The position numbers and the translations under genes were made by a program. Positions 1 through 10,500 of a DNA stretch of 64,000 bases are shown here, piece after piece. The notes under the pieces were generated by a model. It worked only from the letters and a program-made list of their open reading frames with translations, was not told where the DNA came from and ran no database searches. The DNA is taken from positions 12,799,501 through 12,863,500 of the forward strand of contig JBBMNZ010000028.1 of NCBI GenBank assembly GCA_037954325.1, written 5' to 3'. How positions within the stretch are numbered: position 1 is the first letter of the stretch; each line of letters opens with the position of its first letter. The stretch is from Fistularia commersonii (taxonomy: Eukaryota > Chordata > Actinopteri > Syngnathiformes > Fistulariidae).

Positions 1-1530
1 TGGAAAAGACTATCAGACTCAAGTTCTTTTTTAAAAAGCAAAGATTCAGTCATGTCCCAATGACCCAATAGAACAGCATAAACCTCTGTGTAGAATGGAT
101 TTATGACATTGATCAAAAGATGATGGTCCAGTGATAAAGGTAGCTGAAGTAAGGCGATGCAATCAAGCCCTTTGTTATCTTCAGTACTCCTTTAATAGTG
201 TGACATTAAGTTACAGAGGTTGCTGTCGTTTTGTAAATGGTTTATTTTTCCATAATGATTTATATCTTATTAAGGTAGTCCAGCATTTAGAAAATTAGGT
301 ATTGTGATTAGATATAATATAAAATAGGAGGGACAGTGAATATATTGGTAACAGGAAATAACTGAGTGAAGCAATAGTCAGGGACTACATCTGCCATGGA
401 GCCATCCAGGAAAACAGTGTCTTCACAGTGCAATACACCTACCTTGAGGTCTACTGGACCAGCCAGGAATCTGAGTTGGCTGCTTAGGGGGCAGCTGGAG
501 CCAGTGGCACAACTCGCAGGAGATGAAATTGCTCGCTGAGTCTGAATCCAGGAGACATGTGATGAAGTGTTAGGTTTGTAAACAATGGTGATGTTATAAT
601 TTCTGGAGTGTTGACCGAATTTAATCGGGGCCAAGGCAAAGACATGCCCATGGACCCTGCAGTAGATACACAGCCCAGAGCTCCTGCGTTATGTGCTCTC
701 CACAGCTTCATGGGGTTTTATTTGCATTGATTCTTCATCAGCGGTCACCCAGTTTGAAGCATGACCTCTCCTTAGTGGGGTGGAGCACTTGGCCAAACAC
801 TCAGAGGCTTTGCCACTGGGATGAATTTTTCCAGGCTCAGACTATCATAATAGGTCCAGAGTCGCAGAGCTGCAGCTTGACCTTGGTAATATGGAGGGCA
901 CGTTCAGCCATCTGCTAGGCTAGTAAATGGAACTTTATGGAGTAAGCCGTGATGCTGGATGAACCCTAGAAGATATGGTACTGCTGGTTCTGTGTGAGGC
1001 AGTTGCCAATAGGCAACCCAAGGCCTTATTAAAGTGTTAGGTGAAGTTGTCCACAGACTCCGGAACAGGGCTACAGGGTTGCTAAAGACTCTCTTTCCAC
1101 TTAGGTGCTCTCCCCTTGAGCAGAGAAATGTATGCAATCCTGGTTTGTTCAGCTGGGGACCTTGAACGTTGCATCTCACATGCCAGGGGACAATGCAGTA
1201 TGAATCCATTGCAAGCATAGGGTGATCCGTGTTATGGTGAGGGGTGGCCTACAGGGCCCGTTGAGTAGGAAAACTGAATCGGGGCACAGTGAATCTAAGT
1301 CACCGATAAGGTCTAAGTTGGAAGCATGAGCCCTCTCCATTGTTGTTCGTGGACTGGTCTTCTGCTACAAAACCCCAGATACTCAGAGTAGTGTCATTCA
1401 TCACATTTATTGAAAATTCTCCAAAGACAGCCCCCTGGGCATTAAATGCCAGACAGGAGCCTGAGACTCAAAACAAAACTGACCACAAGTCCCAAACACC
1501 AGGAGCACAATGAGTAGACACAACATAGGA
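1..1530. other. Left flank, no recognised gene
   Basis: No exon or repeat family recognised. Between about 300 and 1260 the minus strand reads as overlapping, frameshifted open stretches with somewhat higher GC than the neighbourhood, which suggests a decayed coding element or pseudogene of unknown type. Confidence 0.4.
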
Positions 1531-1639
1531 ATTACAGGAGTCCTATGATCAACAAGGCCAAACAACTTTTAAAGGGAGCCAAACAGGGGAAGTGAATGAG
1601 CAAAACACCAGACAGGTGGGGGCAGTTTAACAACGAGTC

Positions 1640-1866
1640 CGAATTAGCTGGTGACCGGGACTTGGGCTGTGGCTGGCAAGTGGGCTTGGCTAACCCACTG
1701 GAGCCTGGCGAGGTTATGAAAGGCAGAAGGACGAGAAGAAGACCCAAGAGGAGATTCATGGATTGGTGAAAGGGGACGTGAAGTTTGTTTGGGTAAGAGA
1801 ATAGGGTTAGATGGAGGTTGATTCCCTGTTGCAACCCCTGAAGGGAGTGGCCGAAAGGAAAAGAAG
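1640..1866 (+). mobile_element. RTE-like LINE 3' end fragment
   Basis: Shares with 15478-15680, and in reverse with 5398-5630, the module ending in a GAAGACCxAAGAGGAGATT-like stretch, GTTAGATGGAG, TTGATTC, GCAACCCCTGAAGGGA and GAAAGGAAAAGAAGA. This is the terminal part and A/G-rich tail of RTE-type non-LTR retrotransposons. 5'-truncated copy, no intact ORF. Confidence 0.6.
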
Positions 1867-2940
1867 ATCATCTAAAATAGAACATCTGTATTTATGTTTG
1901 TGTCAGTCATCTAATTTCTGAATATGTTGAAAATAGAATATGATCTCATTATCACTTATTGCATTTGGAAGGTCGCATTCACAAAAAAATGCACAGTTGT
2001 CCAGGTATTTACCTGTGCCATCTGGTTCTCTTTATGGGAACCTGTAAGGATTTACAATGAGCAGTTCAAGAATATGCCTCCCTGCAAGTCTCTGAAAGAT
2101 TCCAATCACACTGTCGACTATTACTGTTGCCTGCATGGCTGTCCTCAGGAGACGGCTAAGAATAGGTTGCAATGACCGAAACCAGAGAACAATCTGACCA
2201 ATTGCTTTCTTAGAAAGCAAATCCACTCATCCACTATGTCATATAGTTACGTAGTGACATTATAGCTTCACAATAAGCCAGATTCCACAGTTTATTATGT
2301 TTGCATGGTGATACTTGTCACATTTCTTCTTGTGGTCATAGAACCCCCCATCCTCTTGAACTTTCCTCTATGATCTTGGTTGTTGCCTACTCCAAGGTAG
2401 ATCTCGATTATTTTTGACTGGATTCTTGAGCAAATTCTGGAGACATGGTTTCCTGTGAACTTTGTTTGCCTCAAGCAAGTTTTTAAAAGTATGCATGATC
2501 AAAGCTGGCCAATTTCTCATTACTTTAGTTTATGTTTGTTGTTGTCTATTTAACTACTGAATGGTGTTTCCATTGTATTATATGATTTTAGATCTTGCTG
2601 GCATGGATACCTACCTCGTGCAAACCCCAGTTGAAGCCGAGGTCATCTTTTTTTCCTTGCTGTCACCTAGTGGTCACTGGATACACATGTATACCATTGA
2701 TGAAACTGGGATATAATCTCATTATGCATTACATTGGTAGGCATTAGTCCTTCAGTCCTTCAGCCAGGCAAACTTTGCACTACCAACAACAACATTTCAA
2801 GTAAAAGTAAAATTCACTTGCCACTCTGCACTAAAAAACTACAAAGGACTGGTTTATGTTGCCTGTATCATTTTTTTCTGTTCATGAAGAGTAAATTCAA
2901 TCTGGATTATTATGTTCAGACAATTCGACAGGAAATCTCT
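1867..2940. other. No recognised feature
   Basis: AT-rich intergenic DNA. No exon-like stretch, RNA gene or repeat family was recognised. Confidence 0.5.
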
Positions 2941-2944
2941 CTGT

Positions 2945-3200
2945 TTAGAGTTTGCATGCTCTCCCCTTAACTGCGTGGATTTCTTCTAAGTTCTTCACTT
3001 TCCTCTTACAGTACAAAAACATGCAGCAGGTTAACTGCGAATGAGAGTGTGTGAATGGCTGTCTGTCTGTTCATGTGGCCCTGTAATTGACTGTTGATGA
3101 GTTCAGGGTGTAACCCGCCTCTTACCTGCTGGCAACTGGGATAGGTTCCAGTATGTGACCCTGAGCAGGTTAAGCGGTAGAAAATGGATGGATGGAGGGA
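2945..3200 (+). repeat. tRNA-like SINE family A copy, 5'-truncated
   Basis: Contains the family modules GTTTGCATGCTCTCCCC, ACAAAAACATGCAGCAGGTTAACTG, CTGGGATAGGTTCCAG and AAGCGGTAGAAAATGGATGG. The same modules recur at 27565-27872 and, inverted, at 28275-28609. The GGAT tail runs into the adjacent simple repeat. Confidence 0.65.
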
Positions 3201-3298
3201 TTGACAATGCCATCCATCCATCCTTCCATCCTTCCATCCATCCATCCATCCATCCATCCATCCATCCATCCATCCATCCATCCATTCATCCATTCATT
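3181..3298. repeat. (GGAT)n / (ATCC)n microsatellite
   Basis: Tail of the SINE (GGATGGATGG) followed after a short spacer by an inverted, longer ATCC array. The array makes several overlapping artificial open frames (WMDG and HPSI repeats). Confidence 0.95.
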
Positions 3299-3379
3299 TT
3301 TTACCTCTTGTCTGGGGTGGGTCAGTGGGGCAGCACCAGCTCTTTTAGGGTAATCCCAAGGTCCACTCAGACTAACTGA

Positions 3380-4760
3380 GGCTTCACTGCGATGCAGAGT
3401 CTGCATTACTGCTGGTGCTGCACTGATCTGCCTGTTGATCTCCCATTCCCTCTGTTTCTGCCCTCTCGTGAACAAGAGCCAGAGATGTTTCAACTCCTCT
3501 ACATTTGGTAGGCTCACATCTCCGACCTTGAGAGGGAACTCCACCTTTTTCCAATTGAGGACCATAGGCTCAGATTTTTAGGCACTGATTTCAATCCCTG
3601 TGGCTTCACATTTGGGTGCGAAGCACTCCACTGAGAGCTGAAGATCACGATTTGGCACAGGGCGGAATCGTGGTTGTCCATGGAACCGAACATTCCTGGT
3701 TCAATTACCAGCTCCTCCTAGCCTTTTAAAGTGTTGTTGAGCAAGACACCGTGACACTGACCCTGCTACATGGCTGCCTTCTGCTCATGGATCATCCATG
3801 AAGGCTTAAATCCAGGTTTCAAATTTTGCTGATGTTGTGCTGCATGTATAACTGAATGTGATTAAAATAGGGATTTCTATTCTAATCACTCCCTTCCAGG
3901 TCTCACAGTTGTTGCCCATGTTGCCATTGAAGTCCCCCAGTACAAAGGACAAGGGGACAAGGGAGTCCCTGGTAGGAGGGCTCTCTAGCAGTCCCTCGAG
4001 GGACCTCAAAGAGGATGGGCAGTCTGAACTACTGTTCATTGCATAGACACAAATAACAGTCAGAACCCCTCCTCCACCCGAAGGCAGAGGGGGGCTACGC
4101 TCTTGTCCAGTGGGTTGAACCCCAATGTTTATGTGTTCAGTACATAGGCAATAAGTATGCCTTAATCTGCTTGGCGCCTCTGACTTTGGGCAGCCACTGA
4201 GTGGAAAAGAGTTTTACCCCTCTTAAGGAGACTGGTGAGCAAGTTGTGCATCACGGTGATTCTGACTATATCTAGCTAAAACCTCCTGGCCTCACACACC
4301 AGCTCAGTATCCTTCAACACCAGAGAGGTGACATTCCACATCCCTAGAGCCAGTTTTTCTCACTGAGGAACTGACCGCCGAGGTTCTTTACTTCCCATAC
4401 TCCTGCCCAGGCTCCCACTGCACCTGCCCCCCCTTGGCCCGGCGTAAGGATGGCACGCCAACAGGAGGGGTGACCTATGTTCTCTATGTTCTCTTTGGGC
4501 TGGGCCCAGCTGGGCCCCATGCAGGGCCCGTCCAGCAGGTGCTCGGCATCAAGGGCCTGGGCCTGAGCCTGACCCACATCTGGGCAAGGAAAAACTGAGT
4601 CCATTGCTGTTATTCTTCATTCCGGGTTCTTTGTGCTGTTCTTTGTCTGGAACCTCCCCTAGGACCTGTTTGCCTTGCCCTTACCAGGGGCAAAAGTCTC
4701 ACTAGGACGTGCGAACCCATCCACCATGATGAGGTGGCATCTCAGGGAGGGGTTCTCAGA
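3380..4760 (-). mobile_element. APE-type LINE, decayed, minus strand
   Basis: Minus-strand fragments of a non-LTR retrotransposon. The endonuclease part (about 4340-3810) reads SFVLGDFNGNMGNNCETWKG, matching the APE endonuclease GDFN motif. A reverse transcriptase C-terminal part (about 3565-3380) reads KVEFPLKVGDVSLPNVEELK then LLFTRG and EINRQISAA. The centre is missing and a SINE copy sits at 3655-3810. 4345-4760 looks like the upstream leader of the same element. Confidence 0.6.
3655..3810 (+). repeat. tRNA-like SINE family B copy
   Basis: Carries GGAACCGAACATTCCTGGTT followed by CAATTACCAGCTCCTCCTAG and TGTTGAGCAAG. The same order occurs at 59335-59460 and inverted at 51765-51920 and 59110-59265. 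The GGTTCAATT segment resembles a tRNA B box. Confidence 0.5.
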
Positions 4761-4874
4761 TAATGAAATAAGTAATCATTCACACATTATTATCCAATCA
4801 ACCTGTTACATGTTTGGATTGCAGGAGGAAATTGCAGACCTTGAGGAATCTCATACAAACAAAGGAGCATGAAA

Positions 4875-4915
4875 ACACCATACAGAAAGCCCTCCTGCGG
4901 GAACTGAACCAGGGT
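4875..4915 (-). repeat. Short B-box-like SINE remnant
   Basis: GGGAACTGAACCAGGGTTCG reads in reverse like the GGTTCAGTTCC head region of the SINE families seen elsewhere. Too short to classify. Confidence 0.3.
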
Positions 4916-5397
4916 TCGTTTTTGATGTAAGGTGGAATGTTTTGTTACGTCATCTCAGCTTGTCAAAATTGTTAAGTATATTTCTTCATATAATATGTAA
5001 TATTACCATTTGTCATAACATGTTACAACTCAAATTTATTTTCTGTTATTTTTCAACTAAAAGTAAAGTCATAGAATGTTACAACTCTACATCTTAACTC
5101 TTGTGTGAGTGGGAAGCTATGAGAAGTGCATAGAGTCACTAAGTCTTGCTTGCTCAAGTTTTAGGGTCCTTAAAACAATATATTAGTTGGTTTGATTGAA
5201 GCAACATGGAACGTATTTGTTCACGTCTGAAAACAGTCCCCACTGATTATCGGTTTAGAAAATGAAACCTTTAATATGGCAACAGAATCATGATAAATGT
5301 TAATAGATTTTCCTTATAAGTTCACTCCTGATATTTATCTTTCTAGATGATGTCCTTTCTGTATATAGATTGTGAGCCCTCACCACTGCCATCCCTG

Positions 5398-5630
5398 GCT
5401 TCTTCTTCTTCCGGCTTTTCTCTTCAGGGGTCGCCACCGCGAATCAACCTTCTCCATCTAACCCTATTCTCTGTATCCTCCTCTCACACCAACTACCTTC
5501 ATATCCTAACTCACTATGTCCATAAATCTTCTCTTTGGTTTTCCTCGAGACCTCCTGCCTGGCAGTTCCAATTCCAGCATTCATCTACCAATATATTCAC
5601 TATCCCTCCTCTGTACATGACCCAACCTTC
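5398..5630 (-). mobile_element. RTE-like LINE 3' end fragment
   Basis: Inverted copy of the RTE 3' module: TTCTTCTTCCGGCTTTTCTC, CAGGGGTCGCCACCGCGAAT, CTCCATCTAACCCTATTCTC and CCTCCTGCCTGGCAGTTCC. The TTCTTC head is the reverse complement of the A/G-rich tail. Confidence 0.65.
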
Positions 5631-5689
5631 ACCGCCATCCCTGCCAACCTGGATCATCTAGTAGTTCATTGGTTTACTCTCTAGTTCAG

Positions 5690-5850
5690 AAACATGCAGA
5701 AGGCCGATTGAACACTCAAAACAGTATAGTGGGAATGAAAGTATGAAGGTTTATGCCTCCATATGTGGCCCTGTCATTGACTGCTGAATGGTCTGAGTTA
5801 AAACACCTCTCCAAATGAATCAGGTGAGGTCCCTCTGTGACCCTATGTGA
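5690..5850 (+). repeat. Degraded SINE family A remnant
   Basis: AAACATGCAGAAGGCCGATTG, then TGTGGCCCTGTCATTGACTG, then a GTGAGGTCC..TGTGACCC stretch follow the order of the family A 3' half, with many substitutions. Confidence 0.4.
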
Positions 5851-5859
5851 AAGATTAGC

Positions 5860-6640
5860 TGTACAGATATTTGTGTGTCTAAATTCTGACAACACACACA
5901 AAAATAAGAATTAGAAGACTTGATTTTGAGAGCTGTTATGTATTCCAGATAAAATTTAGACTCATTTAAGTAACATCCTCTGCTGTCACTTTTATTGAAA
6001 CAAGTCTTTTTTTAAGTAACCCATCAATTAAAAGTGTGGATACATTTCATTCCTACTGTTGAAAGTTTGTTTTCACATTCAAGTGAAGTGATAATTTGCT
6101 CTGCATGATTTCAAAGTAATGGGACGATGTGCAGTCTCTGTGAAATCATAAATAATGAATTTTGGTCCAATACTTTGCATATTTTTGAATGTAAAGTCTT
6201 GAATCCTTGAGTGTACAGCAAAATTGACTTCAGAGGATGACTGGATCCAACAGTAAGGTTCCATAAAATATTTTTTAATATTCTAGGAATATTTCATTGT
6301 GAAGAATGAGTAGGTGGCATTGAAAAGTGGGATCATGACTGAAAGTATCCACTTAAGGAATAAATTAAAATATGCTTCTTGCTGGTGCTCTTGTGGGCCT
6401 AGATGTAATTGTGCATTACTTTCCATTGTGTTTCAAGTAAACTCGATAGAAGTAGAGTATGTGGTAAAATTGTATACTGATGACGGTTTGAACCTGGTTA
6501 TGGCTTTAAGGAATAATGGCTCACAACTAACAGCTCTTGCATATTTTCTTGCCTCTGGCCTGGATAACCATTCCTGGCTTCAGTTGAAAATTAAAGATAT
6601 GTAACAGTCACCGACAGAGAAGGCAATACCTCATCCCGCA
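5860..6640. other. No recognised feature upstream of ranbp3
   Basis: AT-rich. An open frame at 6314-6604 is present but shows no family resemblance or codon signal. Confidence 0.4.
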
Positions 6641-7570
6641 ACGGTAAATGGGGGCAAAGCTCTCTGTCACTGAAAACATTTTCCTGTCCACTAGTATTAT
6701 CTGCGCGGTGGGTTGTGGGTGTGTGAGCGTCGAAGTAAAATGGCGGACTTGGCAAACGAAGGTGAGTAAGTAGCAGTGGCAGTAAAACAATACAGGCGGT
6801 TAGGTGATATGAGCGTTTCTTTTACATTATGTGGCCATTTAAAAGGCAGACGACACTACCTGACCGTTTGGTGATTTATTGTGCAAATGCATTAAACCTT
6901 GGAGATATTTAAAATACTCCAATGTTAGCCTGTACGCTAACTTTGCTAACGGTTGGGATATGTGTAATAACTGGAATAATCGGAACGCCCTCAAATGCAG
7001 CCTACAACTAGCTCTCTTTCCTCCTTAATGCTAGCATTCAGCTATTCTTTGGTGTGCTTTCCTTGTACGACTGGATAGATGAGTTACTATGGTCGCAAAC
7101 CAGTCCCCATCAAGCCGTTTTCGCATTATGTCAGATACAGTTAACCTGAAAACATAATGTATGCTATAAAAGTATTTGATAAGAGAATGTTACAGAATGA
7201 CCCGCTAGTTGTCCCAGTGTAGCTAGCGCTGTTTCGTGATCGTTAGATGTTCATTTAGGCGCGTAGATGGCAAAACGACAGCAAAGACAACGTTTTGAAA
7301 TGTCTGGTCTCTCATTAATCCGGTGTGATTGATTTTCCACTCAGAATACTTGTCATCGTGTGTTTACCCTAACTATTATTTTAGTCGCGTAGAGTATTGT
7401 TGTCATCGTTCGTCTGGCGAGATGACTCATGCGAGATAGAGAACATTAACATGCTATGTCTAGCCAATAAGCTACGTTGCGCTTGGTTCAAGCAACAACC
7501 GGTGGCGTCGACTACTTCCTGGATGGGGTCTATAAATACTAGCATGTGGGAATCTTAACCGGAAAAGACC
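6640..7570 (+). promoter_or_regulatory. Candidate ranbp3 promoter and CpG-richer region
   Basis: CpG dinucleotides are clearly commoner here than in the surrounding AT-rich DNA (for example 6710-6790, 7200-7290, 7370-7510), a pattern typical of unmethylated vertebrate promoters. It spans the first coding exon and the first 800 bp of intron 1. No transcription start can be fixed from sequence alone. Confidence 0.5.
6740..6761 (+). CDS. ranbp3: ranbp3 coding exon 1 (start codon)
   Basis: Encodes MADLANE plus the first base of codon 8. Donor GTGAGT. The start context AAAATGG is favourable. The exon sits at the left edge of a CpG-richer stretch, as expected for a housekeeping first exon. Confidence 0.93.
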
Positions 7571-10500
7571 TCCCGATCACATAAATGTGTTTTGTTTTGC
7601 CATTCAATGTACTCGATGTTTTTAAAATGTTCTTAAGCTTAATTTGCCTAATGCTAACTACCAATAACCCACAGCTGAGGTATTAAATATGGGTCACATT
7701 ACATCGTCATGTTCTAACTATATGTTGTTTTAATAACGCTCATAAAACCTCTACCAGACGTCGTAATAAATATTAGGAAGAAATTTATGTACCACATTTA
7801 TTCACATCGGTAAGGATTAAAATATTAGGTACTTAACCTGCACAAGCCCTATCCAGACTGAGAGAAACCTTTGTCTGCCAATGTATAGGATTACACATCA
7901 GAGAGCTGACAGCCTCTTGAAGGATGATACATTGAATATATTGTAGAAGTGGAATGGTTGACAAAATTAATTGTTGGTTCTTATCTTTGCATTAAGGTCA
8001 TGGATTATGGAGTTGCATGCTGATAAACGAAGGTGTGAGGGCATAGTTTGCATCACAGCATGATTCCAATTTGTGTTGTAGGAGTGCTACCAAATGCACT
8101 GTAGCACTGTCAGGAAAATTAATATTAAGGCAAACTCTAATATAAGGGTGAAAAAACTACTTTTAGTGTTAATTTGCTGTAATAAATGCAATACAAATGT
8201 CTCATTGTTATAGAATCTTTAAAGGCTTTTGCATTTAAATATTCTATTACAATTTTAAACCTCTATCATTCATTTTACATTTTTTGTTCTGTGTTTTCAT
8301 GTTCATGGAATAAATAAGCCTTTGTTGAGCAATCAAATAGGAATTTTTATCACAGCTCAAATACTTCATACTTTGCTTAATCCCTCATATTCTACAACTA
8401 ATGAGGGCTGGATACCATTAAAAATACATCATCCATTACTAATGTACATTTTCCTTTCTATGGATTTGCATGGAGTGCAATTTTTAAATGCTTCAAGAAG
8501 AGATTCTGTCTCCTTTGGCCTGGGAAATTCATTATTAAATAGGCCATGTTAATGATGGGTTGCAATCTTGCAATAGCCACGCATGAACAAAGCTCAGTCC
8601 CCTTGACCCCCTCCAATGTTGCTAGTGTTTGTGAAGAGTAATACGTAGGTCAAAATTGTAGAACAATATGGCAGAACAAAAAAAAGTTGATTGTGGATGA
8701 TCTTGTATTTTTGTTTCCCTTGTCATCTCCACTGACTGACAGCTGCCTCCCACACCCCTTCCCTATCGGCCAATACGTTTCACTTTTCCTTTTTGATGTG
8801 AAACACTCTTCAATTTTTTTTATTTTTAACATTCCCAAGAATCATTTCACTTCTAGTAAGATGAGATATGATTACTGCATGATGATGGCCATGATTTGGA
8901 GCTTGCATTGAAAGCCCACAGTAACAACTCACCTGTTGGCAACTAAGTTCATTTGATTTTTAGTAGTAATGGTGAATTTTTTTTTTTTTAAACATGGTTT
9001 TGCATGGCTGTTTTTTGAATGGATTTTTTTAAATTGTGTAGCAGGTGAAATGTTTAGCATTATATCCTCTGATATTTCTTACTGAATTGTTTACTTTCTG
9101 TTGACTGCCTGATACTGAACACCCAGTATTTTTAGAAATTTATTTTTGCAGTAAACTGTACCACATATCTTCTTTAAAAATCTAATGCTTTGTTGTACCA
9201 GGTTCATATGACAATTAATAGTAGCTGAAAACTTCAATTCCTTTGAAGACTTTTAATTTCAATATAATATGGATTGTTCTAAGCCATTTCGCTTATTTCA
9301 ATTGTTCTCTTCACTTAAAGAAAGAGTAGTAGCTCTGTAACATGAAGCTAGAAGGCTTTAAAAAAGTTATGTAAAGAGGCTTTAAGATTCAAGGTTCAAA
9401 ATGTTTTTTCATTCATATGCACAATAAGAAACATGTTTTCCTGTACAATGAAATTATTTCTTTTCTATCCAATACTGTTTTGTGAATACTGAACAGTATA
9501 AATCCAAGTATAACACAAACAACTCAGTAAAGGCAATTTTATTTAGGCAACATGTGAAAATACAGGAAAAATATTAACTTTGGAGATAGAAAACGGAGCT
9601 GCAAAAATGAAGTATGCAACATCAGTGTTATGAGCAAGTCATGCGTAATCACGTAATATCATCAGGTAATATTTGCCATATGTCCTTGTCATTTGGTATG
9701 TGATGATAAGTTAAAGCCAATCTTTTCCTACTTTTTTGTTCATCAATTATTTTGTGATTGTAGCTACTTATCTAAAATGGTTTAAAATGTCATGGAAATT
9801 CATTAGGTAAATATATTATGATTGAAATCTGTTAGATTTCAGTAGACTAGACTCCACCAGTCTGTGAATTTCAATTTGTTTTGTGAATATCCAGTTATTT
9901 TGATCATTACAACAAGATTTTATTCCTCTTCATTTTGTAGTGGTCATTAATAATGAAAGCATTTCCATGCCACTGTTAAGGGAAGGCTACAGTTGTATTT
10001 TTTTTTCAAGACCAAGAAATACAAAACATATTTAACTGCTTTCAATAATGTTTGGTTAACAAGCTTTCATTTTCTTGTAACAGACAAGCCTGCCATAGCG
10101 CCTCCTGTGTTTGTTTTCCAAAAAGATAAAACACAGAAGGTAAGATTTCATTTGTTTTTCAGGTATTTTAGGCTAATCTTAATAGTCACCATTTTGCAAA
10201 CTCTATAATACTAATAATCATTTAAGACTTCTGTCATGGAGTTCTATTCAGACAGATTTTTGCTTTTTTATCTCTATAACTTTGCTGGGATTAATGAGAG
10301 GTAACATGCACTGTGCTCTTGCAGCGTTCTGCAGAGGGCTCAAGTGCAGAGGATGGAGAAGGTAAAGGCAAATTCCAAACTATTACTTACTCTGTTATTG
10401 TTTTAATTATTGAGACACTTTTAAATGTTTAGAATTGATTCTTAATGCTTTTTAGATTCAGATAAAGATGAGGGAAGTTATTGCCCCCCGGTGAAAAGGG

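Noticed and set aside
3006..3565. Several overlapping open frames rich in WMDG or HPSI
   Set aside because: They are translations of the GGAT/ATCC simple repeat on both strands, not proteins.
6314..6604. 96-codon frame just upstream of ranbp3
   Set aside because: No recognisable domain or splice context; length is within chance for this window.
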